Below are positions 10,301-22,300 of a stretch of 64,000 bases of DNA, one piece after another; within the stretch, counting starts at the first letter, position 1, and every line of letters begins with the position of its first letter. The translations under genes and the position numbers were made by a program. Under the pieces are notes generated by a model. That model was given only the letters and a program-made list of their open reading frames with translations. It did not search any database and had not been told where the DNA came from. Source of the stretch: Strix aluco (lineage: Eukaryota; Chordata; Aves; Strigiformes; Strigidae); contig NC_133933.1 in NCBI RefSeq assembly GCF_031877795.1, forward strand, positions 77,001 through 141,000, given 5' to 3'.

Positions 10301-13300
10301 GCCTTTGAATGAGAAGATGCACTACCCCAAATAATCAACCTGCTTTACGAAGTTCGTAATAGTCTCTATATTAACATCAGTTCTACCAAGAAAAAAAAAA
10401 AGTCCACTGTATTCCAAAGCATTTAGTTTTCCCCCTCCAATGTACGTGGAGACATTAGAGTTGACAAAAGCAGAAGAACTCTTCCAGGAGAAGGTAGAAA
10501 GTATGTTCATGAGGCAAAGCTGATCCTGTTCTACCTGTAGCACAAGAATTTTCTGAAACAACAGATGCTGGATTAATAAGCAAGAACAACTAACTTCAGC
10601 TGTTTATGGTCAACACTTCAGTTGTATAACCAACCCTCCAGCATTCTTTACTTTGTTGTCCTGAGTGCCAGTTCTTTTCACTACATGAATCAACACAGCC
10701 ATTCAGGTTGGAAAAATATTCTTCTCTTTGGTAACATAGAAGCCCTGAAGAACAAGGCTAAACTAAGTTTTCATCTAATTGCCAAAACTACTCAAAATAC
10801 AGCTCTCCCTTTCCATTCGTTTTAAAACAGCCACAACACCTTGTTAGTGGATTACAAGCAGAGACGACCCCGTCACTTGCTTTTAAAAGCAAGTGTAACC
10901 CATCAGTATTACTCATTTATCTCATCTACTCAAATCTCCCAAAACCATGAAGTTACAGGACTGTAAGACCATATTTAAATTGGAGTCCCTCCAAAACTCA
11001 CTTCCACTTTCCATAACTGCAGACTGACAGAAACTTCCCAACGTTTACAAACCTGAAAACCCAATCAACTTGTTGAACCCCTGACAGCAGTCAGCAGGTT
11101 TTTTGGTAAGTACATACTGTTACACACAACTGTAAACAGAACATTTGTCTGTCTGGAGTACAAACACCTACCAACGCTCTGACTCCAGTGCAGCAGATTA
11201 TAATAAATTATATCCTTGGACATGATGTTCTGAACCTCCACAAAGCAGTAAGTATAGCTGCAAGTGCTGCAATAATTAAACACTAAGTTAACAACAAGCT
11301 CTTGAGACTTCCCTTCATTCCATTTAAATTTCTACAACCTATTATTCAAACGTGATCTACTTTGTTAATAGCATAAAGAAGCAGGCAGTGAAAGTCCACC
11401 AGTGCTGTTTATCAGCGATTTGTGAGTCTCTGAAGAACTAAGCTATTAAATGAAACGTGATGTGCTAATGCAAGACTCAGAATACAAAGAAGCTTGGCTA
11501 CCAAGTGAGCAAGCTCCCAAGGGAACTGCACTCATTTACATCACTATCCACTGTATTAAAACCACTTTCATTTCTAAATTAATAATCTAACCACAAGCAA
11601 CACTTTGCTGCAAGGAGCACCTATAAGCAAAGCCTTTAAAATCATACATTACCGAGCTCATCATCGTCACACCTGACACTGCATGTCCAGATGGTCACAC
11701 TCACATGGGGACCTACAGAATACAACAGCTACGGAGGAGCAGCAGAGGAACACTCTTCCAACCAAGTATGGAGTTTGGGGGGTTTTTTTCCCCACCAGAA
11801 TTAACTGACCCATGTCTACAAAACCAACGATATCAGAACCCTGACACTCAACAGCACAAGCTAAACCTAACTGCAGTACTTGCAGGGGGTTACTTACACC
11901 AAGAGAAAATACTCCCATTACTGTGATATTGCAGTGCAATATGAGAAGTTTATCAAGACATGAGGGCTATGTACTCAGTACACACATTTATAAAAATATA
12001 AACATATGAAGCACCTACCCAGATAGCTTCCTAGATCAAATCACGCCTGAGAAAACTGTGAGAAACCCTAGTTATTTTGAAAGCATCTACCACTTTAACC
12101 ATAACTCCAAGTTGAATACAGTCATTTCCACTTTCCCTCTACTTCTGAGTGAACAGAATTACTTAGTGCAAAACATGCTTTCCCTAACTCAATGATGCCT
12201 GCAGCTCTCTCCAACTGCCCCTACGACGTGCAAGTTAGACATGACATTCACTGGTGGTTACACTGCTGTACACAGGGACATTATTTTCCAGGACTGTATA
12301 CTGTTGCCCTTTATCAGCTGCAGGGTCACATCAGCTCTCACATAGCACTCCATCAGCTCCATCACTCCTCTGACCTTCAGAAGGAGAATTTCCCACAATA
12401 CCATTAAAGGACAGCTTTCTTCTATTCTAGACGCCTGTGCTTCAAGTTGGATGCATGAAGTTTGCCTTCAATAGAAGCCAGAGTGTCCTGTGACCCACGT
12501 TCACTTCCTATCCTTGTCACGTTGCTACCTGACATCCAGCACCATCATTTGCCATTGTCATTCGCTGAGGTCTGTCGCAATGATTTTAGAAAACAATGTG
12601 AAATCACCAGAAAGTTTGAAAGCAGTAATTCTAGCAGTATTACAAGTGCCAACTATGTATTAAACCAAAGAACAAGATGGACTGGATCATTAGGTCTGGC
12701 ATCTTTGTATCAAAATAAGAAAAAAAAAAAAAAAAAAAAGGATCTTTAAATCCAAGAACCGAAACCTCAGTTCTACAGGGTAAAGACACCAAACACTAGT
12801 TAAAGCTAGGGATTCTTGTCTTAAAAATCCATCATTAAAAAACTACGTAGGAATTACGCTGCAAGATACTGCAATCTTGCCACTGGCTATCAAGAAAGAA
12901 CAAGATTACTTCTCAAAGACAAGTGAAAGCTGCCATGGTAACAACATGATCCTAAGTGGTTATGAACACAGATAAGCTTTTTTGATTTGCATCTCTGTAG
13001 CACAGAGGAATCGTTTTGTACATTTATAACAACTGAATTGTATTACAGTGAATAAAAGGTATTTTTCAGACTTCTGTGAGATTGTGAGGTGTTCTGAGAG
13101 GTGCAGGAAACAACTTATCTCGGATTGCAAGCCGTTGCTTTCTAGCTCACTGTACCAAATAGTGACATAAAGACATAAGAGCCCTCATCTGAAGATGGAA
13201 ATTGGCAGGGCTGGTGTTTGAGTAGTACATGCACTTACAGACATTTTAATGCCAAACTTTTAAGCCAGAAATTTTCATTTCTATATTCAAATTATTTCCA

Positions 13301-16300
13301 AGTCACTGTTCACAGAAGCAAGGTTCACATTTCAGGTCTAACTAGTGTTTGTCATGTAGCTTCAGGAAGATCTAAACTTGGATCTTTGTTTTGGCAGAAG
13401 GGCATCACACTTTAGAATCTTCTCTTTCTTCTAGAAAGAAGCACCCAAGCACCCAAAAGAAGGATTTCACTGATATTTGCCAACAGCACAAAAAATGTGT
13501 GAAAATAATAGTGAGGGGAAATGGAACAGACTGGAGGTTAACACTAAAGATCCTTCACTGTGCTTGAACATGATCAAACATCCTTAAATTGACATCATTT
13601 AATACAAGCCTTCAGTTCTGTGATTCAGTGATACAGAATAAAGTTATTTTCTGCTTTTTCCCCAGCTTTTGGAAGCCTGACAAACAAGACTCAATGACTC
13701 ACATCAGGCACTTTTTTTTTTCCCCGAGAACAAGCTTATGATCCTGACAGCACTTGGAAGAGCATACTGTGCATTTATACACTGATCTTCAACCGTATGC
13801 ATGTACCACAGACAAAATTTTGCATTTTATTTCCTTCCATTTGCATATACTTAAGTACCACTAGCTCAAGAGATGCACCAAACTTGTCAGACTGACAAGT
13901 AAGCCTACAAACTATTATCTTTTTGAATCGTCTAACATCATCAGTAGCAGCATCTGCTAGACAAATTCTGTCCTATTATGCATGCATCTATCACAAAACT
14001 GAGGAAAATCTACTTATAGCTAAAGAAATACTTCCTTTGTGAGCTGGATGTATTAAAAAAAAGTATTTTTGTCAATAATAAGCTGATATGTATAACTGAG
14101 TACCAGACCTATACAGTAATAAATAGTGCTTTTATAGTTTTCACACAGGAGCATTTTACCTTGTTGGAAGATGGATTTGCTACCAACATCCCTGCAAATA
14201 CTTATACTAAAATGATAGTATCCCTATTTCAGCTGTACTTAAACCGAGAACGAAACGAAGCAATGCTCCATTCTCTTGAAGAAGAAAAATGGAACGTTTA
14301 AAAATCACTACTGAAGTATTTCTTAAACAGCCGTTTTCCTGGACAGAAATATTGAAAGAAAAAATGGAATATAAAAGAAATAAATCCTATAAAGCTAATT
14401 ATATTTTCAGAATAGGACGACTGCTAAGCTAGAAATACTTGCTGTGTTATTTTACAACCAGTAACTTTTTGGTGTAACTTGATAAGGGCAAGAAACCAGT
14501 CATGTGAAAGAAAGCCTTTCAGAAAAGGTATTAATTACTTGCCTCAAGCTGTTCATCTTCCAGGAGTTTTATAACCAGCCATCGAATGTCATTGACTGCT
14601 TCTTCATTGTTGAGAAAGATAAAGAGATTGTAGAACACCATGGTCTGGAGGTAGGTTAATATGGTATACCTAGCGTGCCAAGAATTGCTTCTTGCTGTCT
14701 ACAAGTATAAATAATTAAGTATGAGAAAGCAAGCATGTGAAAGAAAGCCGCTACCTGGTGTAAAGCTAACAACAACATGTAGGAAAAGCTTGTGGGGACA
14801 GTTGCAAATAACTTCCATTATACACAAGTTTTTGTTTCATACACTCTTCAATTTCCAAAGCATGTAATTATTATTTAAACAGTAATTTACTACAGGCTTA
14901 ACTTCCCCAGCATACTGTTATTTACCAGATACCTAACACTGCAAAGGACAAAGCAGGCAAGTTTCTCCCTTTGATTCATTCCCAAGATCAGTCACAAGGC
15001 AGATGTAAACACACCAGCAATTCCCTTCTGCTGGAGTATATCTATTGTACACAACGGATTTGGAAAGCCAAGTGTTTTCAGGCTTCTCTACTTTGATCTC
15101 CAGTGCTTATGGAAGTCCAAATTATTGGAACCATCTGGCATGGCAGCAGCCTGGAGCACAACTCCGCAGCTACTGCCTCGGCTGTGTGCACAGCTTACAA
15201 CAACGTGTTGCAACAGGTACTTTTACTACTGTAGATCAGTCTTGAACGACTAGTAAAAAAAAAAAAAAATCATTTCTACAATGACAAAATGCATACCAAA
15301 TGAACCATTCAAACCAACAAGCTGTTGTCATTTGTGTCGTTCTTCCAAAAGCACCATCAGTTGATAAACACACTGTAGAACTATAGAACGGCCGCGCTCC
15401 CAGGTCAGCTCCTGATATGATGACTCATCTTGAAACAGGGCTTGGAATTGTTATGCTCAGGAGACATATTTGGCTTAAACTGATCCACTACTGAACCAAG
15501 TTTTAATTTATTAAAGTACTATTCAATTTCTTATCAAAATGCAAATGGGTTAAATGTTTGGAAGTAGAAAACAAAATACATTCGCTGTTTCTAAGAACAT
15601 AAAAATAACTTCTAATAATTTTTTTCCTTTCACCTTTAAGAAAATCACTATTTGATTCTCTTCAAATCACAACTATTGTATAAAGAACAAAAACACCACA
15701 GAGTGCATCAGCTAATGAGAAGCTTTAAGCTATTTAGAGCATACTCACTTGTTTTAGCACCTGAAGTACCAAAGGCACTTGCTGAGGATACAGCAAACCC
15801 TGAGACATTAGTGACAAACACATCTTAGCATCTCTTTTGAGCTCATCATAGCTATTGTCATTTTCTACTGGTGCAATCTATAGAACAAGGTAAGAGGGAA
15901 AAAAAAATAAAAGCTGGTGTTAGTAAGTAAGCATTGCTAACAGCAAAACCCTGAAAGAACGTTTTATCTCAAGAAAGGACAGTTGTCTAGGAAAAATACA
16001 ATCAATGTAATCCTGAAAGATTAAGTTAACTAGGAAAAACAATCAATATAATGTTGAAATATTCTCAGCAATAAGCTGTTGAAAAAAAGTAATAGAATCA
16101 AGAGATCCTTGTTCCTTGTACCATATAGTGCTTATCTAATCAGTATGGCTAGCCTGAAGCTCCTAAGGAGGATTAAATGGGTGCTGTTAAGACTCTGGCT
16201 CCCCACTGCAATTCTTTTGGAATCAAAACCAGTTATTTTAGTATTTTAGATGTAGGTGCAAAACTGAGAAAATGTTTTATCAGTATTTCAAGTTCACTTT

Positions 16301-19300
16301 CACATACGTAAACCTTGATTTTGTGGTGACATCATTATTGGCTAATTGAGTGATGTTTACAGGCAGACAGACATATGCTCTGGAGCATGCAAATATGTAT
16401 TATTTCAGATATGTAGCACTGAATAACCCAAATTCATGAAAGAATGCAAGTATCAGAGGTGCCAGGAAAAACAAGTACCACCATCTAGAAATAATTGTGT
16501 AATCATGTAACAAAAGAAAAACAACTAAAGCTAAGTATCAGAATAGAAACAGCATACACTGATTTTTTAAACAAACCCTTCTTCCCCCCAAGTTACACAT
16601 GCACAGGGCATTCACCTACAAATCGTTATTGTCAGGACACCATTGAACGGGCTGGATTACCAGCTGTAAACATATATAAGCATAAAAAAAAAAAAATAAG
16701 TGGGGCTTCTTCAGTATGCATGTTTTTTATTATATAAATAAAAGAAAACCAACAGTGGCAAAGTCCCTTACAACTTCGGTTTATATATAAAATCCCTTTT
16801 TAATCAACCATGACTAATTAAGGAGTAATTAAAACATATACCTTGAAAAATAAGGGTAAAAGCTCGAGTTGCTCTGTGACAGCTGTAGAGAAGGACCGTC
16901 CTGCACTTGCCATCAACCACTTCAGAACTGTTTTTTGTAGAAAGAAATGATTACTGATTAAGATAAAAACAGTAATAACCCCCAAACAAGTTACAGACTG
17001 AATTTATTGCAAGGCTGGCCTGTGAGATTTTCACACATTAGAGTGGATCTATACTGTTAGTGCAAGCTGACCCTGGAAAGGTGACTTTATAAGCCTCAAC
17101 CCTGAAATAGCAAATAGCTTGCTGCAGCACAAATCTGAGGAGAAGTTGTGTTCAGCAACTGTGTGATTTTCAGACCTCCATCACTATGTCCTAAAATACC
17201 CCCCGTTTCTTAACTTCATTAAGTAACTCACTAGTTTTCAGGAGTTTAATGCCCTGAGTTCGCTCATCTTGTTCACCAACTCCGTTCTCTTCCATAACGT
17301 GATTCTGAATTTCTTCATCTGCTTCCATGAGGGGTTTAAGATTTTCAAGTATCCGGGTAGTAAACTCATGGACACGAGGAGATTTCGTTGCAGCAGTGTT
17401 TGGCAAGGAAACATCTATCATGAATATGTAGGTCAAAACACTAAAAAAAAGCAAAGAAAGCAAGAACACACAGGTAAGCATGACTACTGTTGAGAGAACG
17501 TGGCTAAAAGTGACCCGAGATCAATTTGTTGAACTTAGAAATTTAACACTTACAGAAAATTGCCTCTTATCTTCACTTCAAAGTTATTTAAAAACAACTG
17601 TTTTTCAAATACCCTCTTTGCAGCCATTTGAAGCAGGCAGGGTTAGACAATCAGTCAGCAACCCCCTGTTCTCTGAACAGGTCTGCAACTAGTTTTTAAG
17701 TCACTCAACTGCTTTCTAAAGGATTCCCTGTATATTTATGGCTTACTAGGACTTAGACACAGTAAATTTGGGTTGTTGTGGCACGTAGTTGTTTTTATGG
17801 GGGTTCTTTTTGAGGGGTGCAGTTGCTTGTTTGGGTTTTTTTTCAAGAGCTTTAGAGATAAACATTAACAGGCCATATACAATAAAAGACAAAAATAGAG
17901 CAGTCACCTGAAGTTTCTGAAGCAAGTCTGTTAATAACAATTTATTTAGTTTCTATTACTAGTATTAATGAACAGAAATAAGCAGTCACCACTTCAGTGT
18001 AATTATTTAGATACTACCCAAATAAAATGAAGATAAAAAAACCCCAAGAACTGCAGAAGAGAGCACTCACCTTCCTATTCTCTCCCGGACATTTTTGTAA
18101 ACCTGCGTGAGTTTCGGTTCCAAGTACTTCAGCAGTCTGTGCAAGAGCTCTGGTACTCTCCATTCTTGCTGTGCAAGGCCACCTTGCAGTACATAAAGTC
18201 GGCTAGGAACCACAACAGCTTATCTTTAGTGACAGGAAATTGTTGCTCCCTTCCCCAGTCCCCTCCATGCCTTGTTATGCAATGTTTTGTGTGTGTCAAT
18301 GCATAAAAGCATCTTTGCCTGAGTTGCATGGGAAGATGGGTAAAAAAATTACAGAATTAAAACAACCGTACTGCTGCTATGCCAGTTCCAATCCTTCACA
18401 TTCTGTTAACTAGATTTAATTACATTAGAAAATAGTAAGGAACTGCCATTGTGTAGGGAAAGCTAACTGGAAAGCAGGGCTTTTGTTCCCTGCTTCTACA
18501 AGGCAGCTGGCACAATACTCTCTCAATACATTTTATCTATGTTTTATCTCCTCCTTTATTCAGCCACAATAAAACAGTTAAAATTAATCTTACCATGCAT
18601 CTACAAACGATCCTCCTTCACCACTCAGTGGAGATTCCAACAGCAATTCAAATAACCAGTGCAGTTTCCTAGGATCTCTGCTCTCCTGAAAATTAACAGG
18701 TATCAGAGACATCAGCAAGCTCCCGATAGTTAAAATGTAAATAACGTATAAACAAGAAAAGTTTTGACAGATATTTTCTTAGCATCCCTTGGGTTTATTC
18801 TATTAAGGAAGCATAAAGTTAAATATCTTTTCACAACTAACCCCAATAGGAGGAAAACTCAATGAAACTACAGGCAGTTTTCATTATTTGGTAAATACAA
18901 TGATAAGGAATTCTAGCTTCATTTTTGACAGACGAATCATGACATCTGCATTTTGCTCATTGGCAGGGTTTGGGCTGACGCATGATGCTGAATTTTTGAG
19001 TGCTTTCAAAGAATTCCTGATCCAAGATGGTCATGGCCTATCATTCACCCTGCTTCTCAGACACCACAACTCCCAGTCCACCACAGTGTATAGAAAATTT
19101 ACAGTATGTTAGAAGAGAACTTGAGACTTATGTTTTCACAGCATAAAGCTACATGTTTTTAAAGGAAGAATAAATGTCTAATTTGAGTTCAAAAACTCCC
19201 ACAAAAGTTGAACACGTAGCAAGCATGCACATTAACATTACCCACTAAACTTCACAGCTCTTCTAAAACCCTTAAAAAGAAAACTAAGGCTTTATTTCCT

Positions 19301-22300
19301 TTCTAAAAAGTTGTATTTGCCTGCAAAGGGCAGAAAAGAAGATTTCCAAAAAAGCCATGAAATTTTAAGGGGATGTTATTTTTATGCTGCATTTACAGTT
19401 CTCAGTTTTAGCTGATAAAATATACCCAAATACCTCTGTTCATAAAGGTCTTATTTACATATAATCTGTAACACTTGATCACCTGGATCCAGCTTTCCAA
19501 GACTGACACAGGTACTTACACAGGAGGTTGCTATGCACGTGCCCCAGTCGTTATACGTTTCCACGGTAATGTTGGATAAAGCTGTTCGAAGCAACGGACA
19601 GAGAAGCTTCCAAAGTTTTTCCACCTGCTCAGCAAAAAGGCAAGAGACAAGATTTGTCTATTTAGGGACAAAATGGCCATCTAACATCTGTGAACCCAAA
19701 TCCTTCCATCTCTTCAAATCATGGAAAAACAATACTGACTCTGGAAGCAGCTATAGTAAGGTATTTGTAAAAGCTAAGAAATAGTACGAGAGCCAAGATT
19801 TCAGTCATCCTTTTAGTTTTGTTTACAAGATGTTTAGAAATATTGTGGACTACGTATGCACCATTTCCATGGTGATTTAAGTACAACTGTCTCAGAGACT
19901 GCATACATTTCGTTTTTGGTAGGACAGCAATCTGGTACACCCCAAGGACTCCCCACCCTCCTGATATTAAAAATTCTTTTTTATTTTTCATTACAAAACT
20001 GATTCTCCCAGAGTTATTTTTCAGCATAGAAATTCATTTAAGGATAATCTAGACAGCTAGGTCTACACTAATTAAAGATGTAATAGTCCAAGGTGGACAT
20101 AAGCACTTAACTCCAATTGGAAATTACCAACCAAGTCAGCTTTGCTATCTCACTACCAGCAAACTGTTCTTAGTTTTCACCTTGAAGCATTTTACTAACA
20201 CCTAATATTATACAGGCACCAAACCAAGCTACGAGTAGTGCTCCAAGTTCAGCAATGAGGCACCAAGTGTCACAACATTTTCCAGTCCCTTCCTGGACAC
20301 AGATGACACATTAGGAGACTCAACTTCATACGTTTAATTTGTTTAATAATTCAAATTTATTCCTTAACTTCCATCAATCACTTAAAAATACTACTTCAGC
20401 ACCTTCTCAAATGTCCAGTGTTTAGAACCTCTTATTAAGCCAGCTATAATCTCAGCTACACATCTTTGGGTGCTTTCATGGGAGTCTGCCACAAGCTGTT
20501 CTAAATGGGGCTGCAGAACTGGCAAGAAGGCATCATCGAAGTTTCTGAAAAGGCCCTGTAAAACAAGATGGGAAAGCGTCTTCAAGTAATTGCTCATCTA
20601 AACCATTGTCTTCGTAAGAACAATCTAAGTGCTTAAAATTTCAATATGCAGTAAGTGAAATTATTTTGCTTTTCTAACAGAATTATATACACATGTCCTA
20701 TATACTTCTATATAACTGTACATATGTTTCCCTAAATAGTTAATGAGAAGCAAGAATTAACAGGGTTAATCATAGCAGCATACCTTTTAAAATCAACATT
20801 TTGCAACAGTGAGGTATAAGCCAAGCAGTGTGTGGCTTCTCCACGCTTTGATAATTGTCTACAAAATGGAAGCAATACAGTTATTGAACTTTAGTTACCT
20901 TGAAGAGGCAAAATCTGCGAGGATTAAATTTGTCTTTCCCTTTTCTGTCTTCTAAAGACAAAAATTTTATTAACTGCTCAACAAACTTCGGATCAGAAAA
21001 GTGATCAAATATAATCTGTTCTGCCTGTAACAGAAAAAAAAAAAGAAGGATTAGCTTTGAAGTGCTTGATTGTCACAGTGATATCCCAAGCTTTCTGAGT
21101 CCCAGCTTGATGTTAATTCTACTTTTGGCAACAATCATGCCTCAGTTATCCATCTCCCCCCCTCATTTTATCTGGAATATTGGGTAATGTTTTGCAAGAT
21201 TCCTGACTTTTCATTAATGACTGTGGATTGTCTTTTGTTTCACTAGCACAACCCCTACAAAGTAGTTCTTCCTTGTAACTAACAAAGTAGTTATTCCCAC
21301 TGTCATTAATTATCTTGTTCTAAACTCTGATAAAGATCTGAAGCTGCAAGACATTAAAATAATAATTTCTTCTTGTATGCTAACACAGTAATTATGAAAA
21401 TTAAGTAGAATAACCTGATTAAAAGTGTCTTGTGGGCATCTAGGTTTAAAACAGTGATCACTTATTGCTTGTTAAAAACATGATGATATCCACATAGCCA
21501 TGAACCTGCACAGTTGTGTTCAATCTCCATCCTGGTTTGCAACCAAGCAAAGCAAACCTGTTTGCACACATTTTGTGAAAGCACTCTCTCAACAGCAAGC
21601 AATACTTATGTTAAAAGAGAAAGAGTATTCGATGTCCACAATAACCTGCGGACAATATTAAAACAAGAAAGGAGAATTAGCATTAGAAAAGCCCCCGCAA
21701 TTGAAACACAGTGAAACCCTTACCTCTGTCAGCTCATCTCTCCTTCGCCCAAGCTTTGGTTGATGGTCAACTGGAGCATAAACTGTCATTGTTCTGAATA
21801 TTAAAAAAAACCAAAAACAAAACAGTAACATGTTTCAAAGTAAAATAAAGTTTATAATTATTTTCTATATTGTCTATAGAATTTATCATGAACTGCAGAA
21901 GAACAAAACTTAGAAGAAAATTGACAACAGAATAATTAAGTCTGTTATTATAAAGGGTTTGCCACAGCAAGCAAACCAGAATTATTAATGATAGAATATT
22001 CTGTGTATTTCACAACTGTATAATTTCCTAACATACAAAGTTCAATTCAAAACCAGCAGCCAAACAGTCACGGGAAATATGTGCCTACAGCACCCAGAAA
22101 ACCCAAAGAGAAACAGGTCAAAAATAAATAAAAACCTCCAAAAATAACTCCACAGAAACCACCCGGAAGTGCTAAAACAAGCAATGAGCAAAAACTACAA
22201 ATAAATTGTATTTTTTTGTTTCAATTAAAAAGACTAAACCTAAGAAACATTTCATTTCCCACAGTTTATTTTCTGCTGGCTCTCACAATCGTATCTCAAT

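Larger units (their letters stand above)
9953..14542 (-). other. 4.6-kb PSME4 intron (exons 40-41)
   Basis: AT-rich with no recognised gene. Contains a 22-bp perfect palindrome (10874-10895) and a 20-base A run (12720-12739). The short open frames are unlike known proteins. Confidence 0.65.
14501..14749 (+). repeat. 16-bp direct repeats bracketing exon 40
   Basis: CATGTGAAAGAAAGCC occurs at 14501-14516 and again at 14734-14749, within a longer imperfect match. One copy lies in each intron flanking exon 40. Confidence 0.9.
14699..20402 (-). other. PSME4 introns between exons 33 and 40
   Basis: The intronic parts between the listed exons show no gene. Minor features are an A15 run (15255-15269) and a diverged tandem duplication (15987-16060). 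Confidence 0.65.

Noticed and set aside
10681-10730. Possible CR1 end (CATTCAGGTTGGAAAA)
   Set aside because: The match is too short and decayed to separate from chance.
12190-12739. Possible processed pseudogene ending in the A20 run
   Set aside because: The sequence before the A run resembles no known mRNA, and no target-site duplication could be found.
13600-13640. Possible CR1 3' tail (TTCTGTGATTCAGTGATACA)
   Set aside because: Only a short tail-like motif with no supporting body sequence.
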